Positions 35,222-44,705 of a stretch of DNA of 64,000 nucleotides are shown piece by piece. The DNA is taken from positions 4,446,501-4,510,500 of the forward strand of contig NZ_CP152002.1 of assembly GCF_038595055.1 (NCBI RefSeq). Direction: 5' to 3'. The translations under genes and the position numbers were made by a program. Below the pieces are notes generated by a model. The model searched no databases and was not told the DNA's origin. It was given only the letters and a program-made list of their open reading frames with translations. Positions within the stretch are counted from its first letter, which is position 1; each line of letters starts with the position of its first letter. The stretch is from Paenibacillus sp. FSL R7-0345 (lineage in GTDB: Bacteria > Bacillota > Bacilli > Paenibacillales > Paenibacillaceae).

Positions 35222-36112
35222 CTAAACAAGGGCGGGAGCCTCCTTCGGAATAAATACGTTATTGTCAATCAGCCGGGTTCTGCCGAACTTGACCGCCAGC
35301 GCAATAATAATCTCGCCTTGGGCAGCCGCCAGAGGGGAGTCATCCTCCAGCATCTCCAGATCAGGAAAAGATAAAATCTCCGTATAATCAATCACAGCAA
35401 GCGGAGCAGACGAAATTTCGGATATAAGCAGCTTCCGCGCTTCATCTACAGTGCGCACCGTTCCTTCTTCCATAGCCTGGCGCACAGACTTCAGTGAACG
35501 GGACAAGACAAGCGCCTGGCTGCGTTCCTCAGCTGAGAGATAGACGTTGCGCGAGCTAAGTGCCAGCCCGTCATTCTCGCGGACGATCGGACAGGCAATG
35601 ATTTCTACATTCATATTGAGGTCGGATACCATGCGGCGCAATACCGCAACCTGCTGTGCATCCTTAAGCCCGAAGAAGGCATAATCAGGCTGCACCATAT
35701 TAAACAGCTTGCTGACAACCGTGGTGACCCCGTCGAAATGCCCCGGGCGGGAAGCGCCGCAGAGCCGGGTGGTCAGTGAGGATACCGAGATTTTGGTAAG
35801 AGTCGGATGAGGATACATCTCTTCTACACTTGGAATGAAGACAATATCCGCTCCCTCACGCTCGGCAAGCTCCAGATCACGTGCCTCATCCCGCGGATAA
35901 GAGGCGTAATCCTCATTCGGCCCGAATTGCAGCGGATTGACAAAAATACTCATGACCACCGTATTGCTCTTCTCACCGGCCTTGCGCAGCAGACTGGCAT
36001 GTCCTTCGTGCAGATATCCCATAGTCGGCACAAACCCGACCGGAGTATGCCCTCCCTGACGCATATATTCAAGCGCTTCGCGCAATTGTGCTACTGTTCT
36101 GACCACTCTCAT
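35222..36112 (-). CDS. panC: pantothenate synthetase
   Basis: Joins pantoate and beta-alanine with ATP. 296 residues. Motifs: [19 protein letters not shown] (HIGH-like, residues 27-45), [44 protein letters not shown] and the KMSKS-like [10 protein letters not shown]. It starts 1 nt after the panB stop. Confidence 0.97.
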   Translation of the reverse strand: MRVVRTVAQLREALEYMRQGGHTPVGFVPTMGYLHEGHASLLRKAGEKSNTVVMSIFVNPLQFGPNEDYASYPRDEARDLELAEREGADIVFIPSVEEMYPHPTLTKISVSSLTTRLCGASRPGHFDGVTTVVSKLFNMVQPDYAFFGLKDAQQVAVLRRMVSDLNMNVEIIACPIVRENDGLALSSRNVYLSAEERSQALVLSRSLKSVRQAMEEGTVRTVDEARKLLISEISSAPLAVIDYTEILSFPDLEMLEDDSPLAAAQGEIIIALAVKFGRTRLIDNNVFIPKEAPALV

Positions 36113-36113
36113 C

Positions 36114-36980
36114 TTACTTCACTCCTTTTTTGGCAGCGCCGTATAAAGATTCCAGTACGTGCTCATCCGCATTGAAAACATGGTTCTCCGCAGGGAAGGA
36201 ACGCTCCTTCACTTCCTTGACATAGCTGCTGATCCCCTCGCGGATGATGCTGCCGACGTCGGCATAGGTTTTGACAAAACGTTTCTCCCGGTACGGCGAG
36301 GCATAGCGTACAAGATCGTGGAACACCAGTACCTGGCCGTCACAGTGCCGTCCTGCCCCAATGCCGATTGTCGGAATGCTGAGCGCCTTCGTAATGGCTT
36401 CCGCCACTTCTTCAGTCACCAGCTCCAGTACGATTCCGAAGGCGCCGGCCGCTTCAAGCGCCTTAGCCTCGTTCATCAGCCGCTGTGCATCCTCAGGGTC
36501 TTTACCCTGAATCCGGTATCCGCCGATCATATTGACCGACTGCGGGGTCAGGCCGATATGTCCAAGAACCGGCACACCAGCCTTCGTAACCGCAGATACA
36601 GCGTCACAGATCTCCAGCCCGCCCTCCATTTTAACGGCATGGGCACGGCCCTCCTGCATCAGTCTGCGCACCCCGCGCAGCGTCTCATCCACACTGCCGT
36701 GATAGGTCATAAACGGCATATCGGCCACGATAAAAGTGTTCTGCGCGCCCCGCACGACAGAGCGGGTATGATAGACCATATCGTCGATGGTCACCGGCAG
36801 CGTTGTATCATAACCAAGCACTACATTTCCAAGCGAGTCACCGACGAGGATCAGATCAATCCCTGCCTCTTCAGCGAGCAGCGCGGAGGGATAATCATAA
36901 GCGGTCAGCATGCTCAAAGGCACACCCTCCGCTTTCATTTTTTTCATTTTTACAATGTTCAGTGCATGTTTGTCAGCCAC
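36114..36980 (-). CDS. panB: 3-methyl-2-oxobutanoate hydroxymethyltransferase
   Basis: First step of pantothenate synthesis from 2-oxoisovalerate. 288 residues from the chosen GTG (36978-36980), which follows GGGGAATGGAGAGA; an ATG at 36989 sits too close to the site and the ATG at 37046 would add odd residues. Motifs: MLTAYDYPSALLAEEAGID, LVGDSLGNVVLGYDTTLPVT, VKMEGG, PVLGHIGLTPQSVN and the C-terminal IGIGAGRHCDGQVLVFHDL. It lies behind a structured leader with a terminator. Confidence 0.97.
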   Translation of the reverse strand: MADKHALNIVKMKKMKAEGVPLSMLTAYDYPSALLAEEAGIDLILVGDSLGNVVLGYDTTLPVTIDDMVYHTRSVVRGAQNTFIVADMPFMTYHGSVDETLRGVRRLMQEGRAHAVKMEGGLEICDAVSAVTKAGVPVLGHIGLTPQSVNMIGGYRIQGKDPEDAQRLMNEAKALEAAGAFGIVLELVTEEVAEAITKALSIPTIGIGAGRHCDGQVLVFHDLVRYASPYREKRFVKTYADVGSIIREGISSYVKEVKERSFPAENHVFNADEHVLESLYGAAKKGVK

Positions 36981-37027
36981 TCTCTCCATTCCCCTTTTCG
37001 CAGATAAAATACGCGTAAACGCGCAAA

Positions 37028-37070
37028 CAAAAAAACCCTTTAGCATAATCGGCTAAATAGGTCCGAAGGG
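37028..37070 (-). terminator. terminator/attenuator in the panB leader
   Basis: Minus strand: CCCTT ... AAGGG with an inner stem TTTAGC / GCTAAA, then seven T. It lies between the leader hairpins and panB, so it can control entry to panBCD. Confidence 0.75.
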
Positions 37071-37097
37071 CAAAAAAGAGTCACTCGCGATCGTCCC

Positions 37098-37238
37098 TTC
37101 TGTCTCGGTCCTTACGGCTCAGAGCAGAATCCAACGTAACCGTGTTGTACAGTTATGAAGGTACATCCAAAAGCAATTACTCAATTAATAAAGCCTAGCC
37201 GGAGTACAGTTCGCGCCTTGGCGATACCGTCTCTGTCC
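37098..37238 (-). ncRNA. panBCD leader RNA, candidate pan motif (two hairpins)
   Basis: Two hairpins on the minus strand: 37201-37238 (ACAG ... CTGT with unpaired A next to the stem) and 37098-37129 (TTCTG, CTC / GAG, an unpaired A, CAGAA). The pan RNA motif known ahead of panB in Firmicutes is described as hairpins with two bulged adenines, often in tandem. The place and shape fit; I cannot check the consensus. An extended -10 promoter (TGGTATACT) at 37241-37249 would start the RNA at the first hairpin. Confidence 0.5.
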
Positions 37239-37240
37239 AT

Positions 37241-37249
37241 AGTATACCA
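37241..37249 (-). promoter_or_regulatory. extended -10 promoter of panBCD
   Basis: TGGTATACT on the minus strand (-10 at 37241-37246). No good -35 is seen, which fits an extended -10 promoter. Confidence 0.5.
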
Positions 37250-37305
37250 AACCCCGCGGCCAATTACACGAAAAAAATATGACAAGGGATGGAACCCTTG
37301 TCATA

Positions 37306-38106
37306 TCAGATCATTTCTATCTCGCCTGACAGGATGCTGATGATGTTCCCAGCTTCATCCTGCAGCAGTAAACCCCCGCTATCATCCAGCCCTACAGCCC
37401 TGCCTTCACAGCGTCCCTGAGGCGTATTAAAGGAAATCTGCCGGCCAAGCGTCACCGACATCGACTCCCAGCGCTCCTTCACCGGTCGAAAACCCTGCTC
37501 TACGTACAGGCGGTACAGATACTCCAGTTCAGTCAATACAGCCCGGGTCAGCTGATCCCGGTCGACCGGTATGCCGCCGCCTTCAATCAGCAGCGAGGTG
37601 CCAACCCCATGGAGGTAATCCGGATAATCCTCCGGAGCCAGATTAGCGGAAATGCCGATTCCGGCGATGGCATAATGCAGGCCGCCTTCCCTGAGGCAGG
37701 ATTCCACCAGGATGCCGCAGATTTTGCGTCCGCCGGCCAACAGATCATTCGGCCACTTAATTCCGGCCGGCACACCGGTCATCTCACGGATGGCTGTACA
37801 GACTGCAACCCCCGCCAGAAGCGTGAGCTGTGGCGTCAAGGACAGCGGCAGGTCAGGACGAAGCACAATGCTCATCCAGATGCCCTTGCCCTTTGGCGAA
37901 TGCCACTTCCGGCCCATCCGGCCCCGGCCGCCGGTCTGTTCCTCAGCCCGGACGGTTGTGCCTTCCGGGGCACCTGCCTCGGCGAGCTTCTTCGCTTCCT
38001 CCTGGGTCGAAATCAACGAGTCGAGCAGCTGCAGACGGTCCTGCCAGCCGGACACGAAGCTCTCCCGTGCCGGAAGGCCGGACACAGGCTTATGGTTATG
38101 ATTCAT
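37306..38106 (-). CDS. birA: biotin--[acetyl-CoA-carboxylase] ligase, without HTH domain
   Basis: Activates biotin and attaches it to carboxylase carrier domains. 266 residues: catalytic domain with GGRGRMGRKWHSPKGKGIWM (biotin/ATP loop) and the IKWPNDLLAGGRKICGILVE segment, then a C-terminal SH3-like domain. B. subtilis BirA is about 325 residues and carries a DNA-binding winged helix at its start; here that part is absent, and the coding start overlaps the cca stop, leaving no room. So it is an enzyme only and should not repress biotin genes. Confidence 0.93.
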   Translation of the reverse strand: MNHNHKPVSGLPARESFVSGWQDRLQLLDSLISTQEEAKKLAEAGAPEGTTVRAEEQTGGRGRMGRKWHSPKGKGIWMSIVLRPDLPLSLTPQLTLLAGVAVCTAIREMTGVPAGIKWPNDLLAGGRKICGILVESCLREGGLHYAIAGIGISANLAPEDYPDYLHGVGTSLLIEGGGIPVDRDQLTRAVLTELEYLYRLYVEQGFRPVKERWESMSVTLGRQISFNTPQGRCEGRAVGLDDSGGLLLQDEAGNIISILSGEIEMI

Positions 38107-39526
38107 CTATATCCATCCTTCTTGCTTCCTGAAGCAGTACTTGTTTGTCGTTGGGGGAATCCCCTGCTGCCACTGCCAGCAGCAGCTGCTGCAGCAGCAC
38201 ACCAAGCCACGGGCCGGGAGGCTTCTCCAGCAGACCGGCCAGCTCCTTGCCCGACACCGCCAGCTCACCAAGCGAGCGGACAGGCATCTCTGCGGTCCAT
38301 GAGCGCAGCTTGGCGGGCGGGATGTGCTGGCGGACCGGCGCCGCGCTATCAGCAGCCTGAGAGACGGCTTGGCCGGCTGGCGCTGCACTGCCGTCAGCAC
38401 GCGAGACAGACTCGCCGGCTGGCACAGCCATGCCGGCCTCCTGCACAGGCGGCTCCGCGCCGCCAGCACAGCCTGCGGCGGCCTGCGTCAGCACCGCCAG
38501 CAGCGTCACCCAGCCCTCGGCGGCCTCCGCGCCGATGGACAGCACGGCGGCGGTCCAGCGCCGCCGCAACTGCTCTGCAGCGCCGGGAGCATCCGGCGCT
38601 GCAGAGGCCAGCGCCGCGTCCCACGCCTCGCGGACGCGGAGCACGGCGACGATGCTGCTGCGCGCCGCCCCCGGGAACGTCCATGCCCGCAGGAGCTTGT
38701 CGGCCGCTTCGGCCGGCTGCCCCAGGGCATGGAGGAGCAGCGCCCACCGCAGGCGGGCGCTCTCCAGTTCCCCGATCCCGGCCAGATTGGCGGCGGCAGC
38801 CGCCAGGTCTTCGCCGGTCCAGGGGAACGGGGCTTTGCCGCGCGCCAGCAGCCCGCTGCGCGCCAGCAGGCCGAGGCCGCGCACAGGGTGCGGCCCCAGG
38901 ACGATGCGCTCCGTCTCGGCGCGCACGCGCTCGACGGCGATATGCGCCAGCTTATCCCGCTGGCGCAGCAGCCCCCGCCACGTATTCTTGGCGATGGCGA
39001 AATCCAGCACCGACGCGAACCGCACACAGCGCAGCATGCGCAGTGCGTCCTCGTCGAAGCGCTCCTCTGCGCTTCCTACGCAGCGGACCAGCCGGGCGCT
39101 TAAATCCTGCGCGCCCAGAAACGGATCAACCAGTTCCCCTTCCAGCCCGCAGCAGATAGCGTTGATCGTGAAATCGCGCCGCCGCAGATCCTCCCTAACA
39201 TCGCTTACAAAAGAGACGTGCTCGGGGCGGCGGTGATCCGCATACCCGCTTTCTGTACGGTAAGTGGTCACCTCAAAGCTGAAGCCGTCCTGAAGCACCG
39301 TAACCGTTCCGTGCGCCAGTCCGGTCGGGACACAGCGCGGAAAAACGGCCATTACCTCCTCCGGCAGCGCCGAAGTGGTCAGGTCAATATCATGCACGGG
39401 CCGGCCCAGCAGCTCATCACGGATACAGCCACCTACAAAATAGGCTTCCCGGCCGCTCTCCTGCAGGCCGGTAATCACCTTCCCGGCGGCCTCCGCCATG
39501 CCCTCCGGCGCCATTGTCCATTTCAT
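38096..39526 (-). CDS. cca: CCA tRNA nucleotidyltransferase
   Basis: Adds or repairs the CCA end of tRNA. 476 residues from the ATG at 39526, which has GTAAGGAGAGC before it. Class II nucleotidyltransferase motifs: YFVGGCIRDELLGRPVHDIDLTT, RRRDFTINAICCG, RFDEDALRMLRCVRFAS. The C-terminal part is unusual: an A, S, G and P-rich linker (about residues 375-420) joins the core to the usual last domain (SGKELAGLLEKPPGPWLG). The region is markedly GC-rich. Overlaps birA by 11 nt. Confidence 0.94.
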   Translation of the reverse strand: MKWTMAPEGMAEAAGKVITGLQESGREAYFVGGCIRDELLGRPVHDIDLTTSALPEEVMAVFPRCVPTGLAHGTVTVLQDGFSFEVTTYRTESGYADHRRPEHVSFVSDVREDLRRRDFTINAICCGLEGELVDPFLGAQDLSARLVRCVGSAEERFDEDALRMLRCVRFASVLDFAIAKNTWRGLLRQRDKLAHIAVERVRAETERIVLGPHPVRGLGLLARSGLLARGKAPFPWTGEDLAAAAANLAGIGELESARLRWALLLHALGQPAEAADKLLRAWTFPGAARSSIVAVLRVREAWDAALASAAPDAPGAAEQLRRRWTAAVLSIGAEAAEGWVTLLAVLTQAAAGCAGGAEPPVQEAGMAVPAGESVSRADGSAAPAGQAVSQAADSAAPVRQHIPPAKLRSWTAEMPVRSLGELAVSGKELAGLLEKPPGPWLGVLLQQLLLAVAAGDSPNDKQVLLQEARRMDIDES

Positions 39527-39536
39527 ACTGCTCTCC

Positions 39537-40694
39537 TTACCCCCGGATGGTATCCATTCCGAGTACCTTGCGCCCAAGCACACGGTAATAAATATCCTCA
39601 TATTGATTCGTAATGCTGTCTCTGCTGAAATCATTGCAGGACCGCTTCAGACAAGCCTCGCGGAACTGCTCAGCCATAACCTCATCCGACAGCAGCTTCA
39701 CGGCGTACTTGGCCATAGCCGTTGTATCACCGATTGGCGCAAGGAAGCCGGTCTTGCCATGCTGGACCAGCTCCGGAATACCGCCGGCCTGGGAACCGAT
39801 CGTCGGAACCCCGCAGGCCATCGCCTCCAGTGCTACTAAACCGAAGCTTTCCTTCTCCGAAGGCAGCAGCAGCAGGTCAGCGAGTGAGATCACCTGGGCA
39901 ATCTCATCCTGCTTACCGAGGAAGCGTACCTTGTGCTCAAGACCCATTTCATTAATTTTGGCCTGAATCTTGGGCAGATCGGGACCCTCGCCTACAAGCA
40001 GAAGCTTTGCTTTGATCTCCCGGCTCACCTTGGCAAAAACATCAACCACATCGCCCACCCGTTTTACCGGACGGAAATTGCTGATATGCATCAGGATTTT
40101 CTCATCAGGCTCGGCATAATCGCCGCGGAGATCCGTTACATCCCGCGGATAATAGACCCGCTTGTCAACAAAGTTATAAGTCAGATCGATATCGCGCGTG
40201 ATATCCAGCACCCGCCGGGTTTCTTTGATCAAATCCTGCGAAACGGCGGTAACCGCATCGCTCTCATTAATGCCCAAGCGGATCAGATCCTTGAGCGATT
40301 CATCCTGGCCGAGTACCGTTATATCGGTACCATGCAGGGTCGTAACGACCTTCATATCATTGCCCAGCATCTGCTTGGCAAGAAAAGCGCAGACCGCATG
40401 CGGTACAGCGTAATGGACATGCAGCAGATCCAGTCCCTGCATTTTGGCTACCTGGGCCATCTTGGTTGCCAGCGCCAGATCATAAGGCGGGTAACGGAAT
40501 ACATAATAATCGTTAACCTCAACCTCATGATAAAATATATTCTTTTGAAACGTTCCAAGCCGGAACGGGATACTGTGTGTAATAAAATGGACTTCATGGC
40601 CCTTTTCGGCCAGAAGCTTGCCCAGTTCAGTCGCCACTACGCCCGAGCCGCCCAGAGACGGATAACAGGTGATGCCTATTTTTAGCCGGTTCAT
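39537..40694 (-). CDS. bshA: N-acetyl-alpha-D-glucosaminyl L-malate synthase
   Basis: First step of bacillithiol synthesis: joins GlcNAc from UDP-GlcNAc to malate. 385 residues, GT4 glycosyltransferase. N-terminal [19 protein letters not shown] and the nucleotide-sugar site with [20 protein letters not shown] near residue 285-305 are typical. It lies with bshB1 and next to cca as in B. subtilis. An independent -10 box TATAAT (about 40745) and a 13-bp palindrome lie in the 84-nt gap upstream. Confidence 0.96.
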   Translation of the reverse strand: MNRLKIGITCYPSLGGSGVVATELGKLLAEKGHEVHFITHSIPFRLGTFQKNIFYHEVEVNDYYVFRYPPYDLALATKMAQVAKMQGLDLLHVHYAVPHAVCAFLAKQMLGNDMKVVTTLHGTDITVLGQDESLKDLIRLGINESDAVTAVSQDLIKETRRVLDITRDIDLTYNFVDKRVYYPRDVTDLRGDYAEPDEKILMHISNFRPVKRVGDVVDVFAKVSREIKAKLLLVGEGPDLPKIQAKINEMGLEHKVRFLGKQDEIAQVISLADLLLLPSEKESFGLVALEAMACGVPTIGSQAGGIPELVQHGKTGFLAPIGDTTAMAKYAVKLLSDEVMAEQFREACLKRSCNDFSRDSITNQYEDIYYRVLGRKVLGMDTIRG

Positions 40695-40722
40695 AGCTCC
40701 GTCCCCTTCGTAGACTGATCTC

Positions 40723-40735
40723 TTACTTTAAGTAA
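40723..40735. promoter_or_regulatory. 13-bp palindrome before bshA
   Basis: TTACTTTAAGTAA, a perfect palindrome with a single central base, about 30 nt before the bshA start codon and just downstream of a TATAAT box. Possible operator. Confidence 0.4.
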
Positions 40736-40778
40736 TGTCATGGATTTATTATAGTTGCATCTCGGCACGAAAGAAAGC

Positions 40779-41489
40779 TTATTCCGGTTTATTCCCGTTC
40801 AGAAACAAATCGACGGCATGGGGAACCTTGGTGGCAAAGCCTTCGGCAAATGGAATCAGCCGGCGCTGGCCGAGCAGCATATCCCGCGAACAGACGCGTT
40901 CGATATATCCTTCATTAAGCGGTGTTGATACCACATCTTCACCGGGTGCCTTCTCAAACTGGGAACGGTAGCAGGACAGCGCCTGCTTCTTCACGTCATA
41001 TTGCTCCGTTACATCCACAATAAGGTCGGTGCGGCCCAGATCGTTAATGAAATAAAAATACAGCAGCGGCGCAGGCACCGCAGGCTTGTCCGGCATATAT
41101 TTGCGCAGCTTGGCATTAAACACAGCCTCTTCCACCAGCTTGCTGCAGGCGATATGATCGGGATGCCGATCCTCCCAGTAAGGCGCGAACACAACAGCCG
41201 GAGCAAAACGGCGGATTTCTGCAGTCACAGCCGCCAGATGCTCCTCTGTCATGTACAGGCCGCGGTCAGGCAGTCCCAGATTTGTCCGCACAGCAGCACC
41301 CAGCACATCGGCCGCCTGCTGCGCTTCCTGCTTGCGGCGCTCCACTGTGCCATTCGACGACATTTCCGCAGCGGTCAGGTCACACAGGCCTACCTTCAAA
41401 CCTGCTGCAGTATGCTTGGCAATCGTTCCTGCCATGCCGATCTCGGCGTCATCTGCATGCGCCCCGAATACAAGAATGTCCAGCTTCAT
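40779..41489 (-). CDS. bshB1: bacillithiol biosynthesis deacetylase BshB1
   Basis: Removes acetyl from GlcNAc-malate. 236 residues, LmbE-like zinc deacetylase with the metal motif GAHADDAEIGMAGT near the start and the second histidine region WEDRHPDHIACSKL. Start overlaps the mgsA stop in TAATG, so translation is coupled. Confidence 0.96.
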   Translation of the reverse strand: MKLDILVFGAHADDAEIGMAGTIAKHTAAGLKVGLCDLTAAEMSSNGTVERRKQEAQQAADVLGAAVRTNLGLPDRGLYMTEEHLAAVTAEIRRFAPAVVFAPYWEDRHPDHIACSKLVEEAVFNAKLRKYMPDKPAVPAPLLYFYFINDLGRTDLIVDVTEQYDVKKQALSCYRSQFEKAPGEDVVSTPLNEGYIERVCSRDMLLGQRRLIPFAEGFATKVPHAVDLFLNGNKPE

Positions 41490-41911
41490 TATTCGCCCAC
41501 ACCCGGTTTATATTTATGTACCAGCTCCCGCCAGCCGAAATCCCCGCGGTCAATGGCCTTCACTAAAATTTCTGCGGTAGCGATATTAGTCGCCACCGGT
41601 ATGCCGTATACATCGCACAAACGGAGCAGTGCCGTAATGTCCGGCTCGTGCGGCTGGGCCATCAGCGGATCGCGCAGGAAAATAATCAGGTCCAGCTCAT
41701 CCTTTGCAACCAGCGCACCGATCTGCTGGTCCCCGCCCAGCGGACCGGACATAAACCGGTTGATCTGCAGCTCGGTTGCTTCCATAATCCGCTGGCCTGT
41801 TGTACCTGTCGAATATAGCTCCAGTCCGGTAAAAACATTCTCGTAGGCCGTAACGAAATTGACCATTTCTTCTTTTTTACGGTCATGTGCGATAAAGGCA
41901 ATCTTTAGCAT
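41489..41911 (-). CDS. mgsA: methylglyoxal synthase
   Basis: Turns dihydroxyacetone phosphate into methylglyoxal, a glycolysis overflow step. 140 residues. Signature: [15 protein letters not shown] at the start, STGTTGQRI, and [38 protein letters not shown] with the catalytic aspartates. Bacillithiol, made by the coupled neighbour, helps to detoxify methylglyoxal, so the gene pairing makes sense. Confidence 0.97.
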   Translation of the reverse strand: MLKIAFIAHDRKKEEMVNFVTAYENVFTGLELYSTGTTGQRIMEATELQINRFMSGPLGGDQQIGALVAKDELDLIIFLRDPLMAQPHEPDITALLRLCDVYGIPVATNIATAEILVKAIDRGDFGWRELVHKYKPGVGE

Positions 41912-41928
41912 GTTGGTTTCTCCCCTGT

Positions 41929-42732
41929 CTATTCAATAAAATGCTCAAAGCCGTAGATCAGCCCTGTATAACCCATTACCTTCTGGATCCCAAGCTTCAC
42001 CCCAGGCATGTAGCCTGCCCGTTCGTACGAATCATGACGGATTTTGAGAGACTGCCCGTAGCCGCCAAACACCACTTCCTCCTGGGCAAAAACACCCGGA
42101 AGACGGACGCTGTGAATACGGAAGCCGTTATAATAACCGCCGCGCGAGCCCTCAATAAGCTCTTCCTCGTTAGGATTCCCCTGGCGGAGCTCTTCTCTGG
42201 CTTCAGATATCATTTCCGCCGTCTTAATCGCTGTACCCGAAGGGGCATCCAGCTTTTGATCTCCATGGTACTCGATAATTTCCAGATGCGGGAAATATTT
42301 CGCTGCCTGCGCGGCAAATTTCATCAGCAGAATCGCACCGATAGAGAAGTTCGGGGCAATCAGCCCGCCGATTCCCTGCTCCTGACATTGCTTGTCCAGC
42401 TCGGCAATCTGCTCCGGAGTGAATCCGGTTGTCCCGATAACCGGCCGCACCCCGTGTTTGATTGCAAGCGAAGTATTGGCATAAGCCGATTGCGGAATGG
42501 TAAAATCAACCATCACATCTCCACGGCTCCCTGCTAAGGCAGCTTCCAGATCGGAAGTAACGGTTATTCCGCATTCCTCCAGCCCTACCATACGGCCCGC
42601 ATCACGCTCGCCTGCGGAACGGTCTACCGCTGCTGCCAGCTCCAGTTCTTCATCCTGCAGCACCAGCTTAACAACCTCTTTACCCATTCTGCCTCCTGCT
42701 CCGGAGACAATCACTCTGATCTTGTCGCTCAC
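41929..42732 (-). CDS. dapB: 4-hydroxy-tetrahydrodipicolinate reductase
   Basis: Lysine, diaminopimelate and dipicolinate pathway. 267 residues. Nucleotide motif [18 protein letters not shown], and the catalytic signature [18 protein letters not shown] (the usual second histidine position reads YHGDQK here). The C-terminal end has YGFEHFIE-like close. Stands between the TPR gene and mgsA, as in the Bacillus order. Confidence 0.97.
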   Translation of the reverse strand: MSDKIRVIVSGAGGRMGKEVVKLVLQDEELELAAAVDRSAGERDAGRMVGLEECGITVTSDLEAALAGSRGDVMVDFTIPQSAYANTSLAIKHGVRPVIGTTGFTPEQIAELDKQCQEQGIGGLIAPNFSIGAILLMKFAAQAAKYFPHLEIIEYHGDQKLDAPSGTAIKTAEMISEAREELRQGNPNEEELIEGSRGGYYNGFRIHSVRLPGVFAQEEVVFGGYGQSLKIRHDSYERAGYMPGVKLGIQKVMGYTGLIYGFEHFIE

Positions 42733-42766
42733 CTTTAAGTCCTCCTCGCTTTTACTGGTTCCATTT

Positions 42767-43288
42767 TTAATGGATATATTTTTGCAATGATCTTTGCAGG
42801 TCTTTCATCAGCTGGCGCAATCCGCTGTCATCCGGATGAAGGGCAATGACTTCTTTCATGGCAGCTATCGCCTGTACATGCTCATTCATCCGGCTGTGCG
42901 CAATCGCCAGCCATACATAGGCGTCACCATATAAGGGGTCCAGCGTAATCGCTTCTTTAAGAAGTGTAACCGGATGATACGGATTGAATGTCCCGCCTGC
43001 ATCTTCTTCCAGCAGATGTTTGGCTTCCTGTACAAGCTGAAGCGCCTGCAGATGCTGGAGATGCAGACTGTATTCGGGCTTTGTACCATCAAGTTTCACC
43101 GCTGCGACCGCATGCTCCAGCGCCTTCTCCGCCATTCCGCTGCGGGCATAAGTAATGGAGCACCGGTATCTGACCTCGGCATCATCCGGACTGGCCGAAA
43201 TTGCAGCCTCAAAAAAATCAATCGCCTGCGCGAAATCACTGCGCAGAATGGAGCGGTATGCCGCTTTGACATAATCGTTATGATTCAT
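42767..43288 (-). CDS. TPR-repeat protein, 173 aa
   Basis: Soluble protein built of three or four TPR-like repeats (residues 5-40 YVKAAYRSILRSDFAQAIDF; 40-75 DAEVRYRCSITYARSGMAEK; 120-155 GDAYVWLAIAHSRMNEHVQA). No targeting signal. It is inserted between the MazG-like gene and dapB, which are adjacent in B. subtilis. Partner unknown. Confidence 0.8.
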   Translation of the reverse strand: MNHNDYVKAAYRSILRSDFAQAIDFFEAAISASPDDAEVRYRCSITYARSGMAEKALEHAVAAVKLDGTKPEYSLHLQHLQALQLVQEAKHLLEEDAGGTFNPYHPVTLLKEAITLDPLYGDAYVWLAIAHSRMNEHVQAIAAMKEVIALHPDDSGLRQLMKDLQRSLQKYIH

Positions 43289-43347
43289 ATGATCACCATC
43301 CTTACGGCTAAATCCCGTTCGTTTGGTACAGCATATGATATAAGGGC

Positions 43348-43677
43348 CTAATCGGTGTTTTTGGGAGTCCAGCGGTTTGCATCACGGGTATTGAACTTAT
43401 GCATCACTTTATTGTGAGCTTCGGCCAGGTCAATGCCAAGTGAATTAGCAAAGCACACCGTAATAAACAAAATATCGCCCAGCTCCAGTTCAATGGAGTT
43501 ATCGGCTTCATCGGCTTTTTTAGGCTTTTCACCAAACTGATGGTTCACTTCACGCGCCAGCTCCCCCACTTCCTCGGACATCCGGGCCAGCATGGACAGC
43601 GGGCTGAAGTAACCTTCCTTAAACTGTGAGATATAAGCGTCAACTTCACGCTGAATTTCGGCTAGACTTTTTTCCAT
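43348..43677 (-). CDS. ypjD: MazG-like nucleotide pyrophosphohydrolase (YpjD)
   Basis: House-cleaning enzyme that hydrolyses NTPs or dNTPs. 109 residues. The metal motif is EEVGELARE ... ELELGDILF (ExxE, ExxD). In B. subtilis ypjD precedes dapB in the same way. Confidence 0.9.
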   Translation of the reverse strand: MEKSLAEIQREVDAYISQFKEGYFSPLSMLARMSEEVGELAREVNHQFGEKPKKADEADNSIELELGDILFITVCFANSLGIDLAEAHNKVMHKFNTRDANRWTPKNTD

Positions 43678-43835
43678 AATTTGCAGCTGCGCCCCCTGTA
43701 TGATCTTGCCTTATGTTTGCCCCTATGTTATCGTAAAGACGTTTTGAAGACAAATCTTTTTTATATTTACAGCTTCACCCCATGAAAGCCAAGCTAGAAT
43801 ATTCTGCCCTTATAAGGGCTTAGGCGAGGGATTAA

Positions 43836-44705
43836 ATGAATTCTTCAAAAGTTATGAATATCGGTAAAACCATAGCCCCCATCATGCTGGGTACGGCGGT
43901 TTATGCGTTCGGGCTCCTCTACTTTATTGTACCCAATCAGCTGATGGAGGGCGGCGTAACCGGGATCACCATCCTGCTTAATTACGCATTCAGCATTCCG
44001 ATCTTCCTCACAACGCTGCTGCTGAACCTCCCGCTGTTCCTGCTGGGCTGGAAAGTACTAGGCTCGAATCAGATCGTCTATACCGGACTAGGCATCGGGT
44101 CCCTGACTTTCTTCCTCTGGGTATTCGAACAGGCAATTGACAAGGGCTGGCTTGTCCCGTTCAGCACAGAACATGATTTTATTCTTGCTTCATTATATGC
44201 CGGCGTGACGCTCGGCCTTGGTCTGGGCATTGTTTTCCGTTACGGCGGGACTACCGGTGGAGTCGACATTGTTGCACGTATTCTGGGCCGTAAATTCGGC
44301 TGGAGCATGGGCCAGATCATTTTGGCTATCGATATTATCATTATCGGCGCTTCCCTGTTCTACATACCCCGTGAAAAGATTTTGTACACCCTGGTGGCCG
44401 TCTTCATCTCATCGCGGGTGATCGACTTTATCCAGGAGGGAGCTTATGCCGCCAAAGCGTTCACTATCATCAGTGACGATGCGCCGCAGATTGCCGACCT
44501 GATTACCGCAGAGATGGAACGCGGCGTAACGCTGATTCCGGCCATAGGTGCATATTCCAAGCAAGCCAAGCACATGGTCTACTGCGTAGTCTCCCGTCAG
44601 GAGATCCACAGGCTCAGCCAGCTGGTCAAATCCATCGACCCTACGGCGTTTGTTATCATCAGCGATGTTCACGATGTGATGGGCGAGGGCTTCCGGGAGT
44701 CCTGA
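43836..44705 (+). CDS. YitT-family membrane protein (YpjC-like)
   Basis: 289 residues with five or six membrane segments (about 12-35, 45-75, 82-105, 115-140, 155-180) and a C-terminal soluble DUF2179 domain (about 215-285: FTIISDDAPQIADLITAEME, VTLIPAIGAYSKQAKHMVYC). Role unknown in the family. It is the only plus-strand gene in this part; in B. subtilis the equivalent ypjC lies in line with ypjD. Confidence 0.92.
   Translation: MNSSKVMNIGKTIAPIMLGTAVYAFGLLYFIVPNQLMEGGVTGITILLNYAFSIPIFLTTLLLNLPLFLLGWKVLGSNQIVYTGLGIGSLTFFLWVFEQAIDKGWLVPFSTEHDFILASLYAGVTLGLGLGIVFRYGGTTGGVDIVARILGRKFGWSMGQIILAIDIIIIGASLFYIPREKILYTLVAVFISSRVIDFIQEGAYAAKAFTIISDDAPQIADLITAEMERGVTLIPAIGAYSKQAKHMVYCVVSRQEIHRLSQLVKSIDPTAFVIISDVHDVMGEGFRES

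Noticed and set aside
37609-39159. Long plus-strand open frame of about 516 codons, opposite birA and cca
   Set aside because: It is a mirror frame in very GC-rich coding DNA; its product is R, A and P-rich without any domain, it lacks a start signal, and the opposite strand carries two certain genes.
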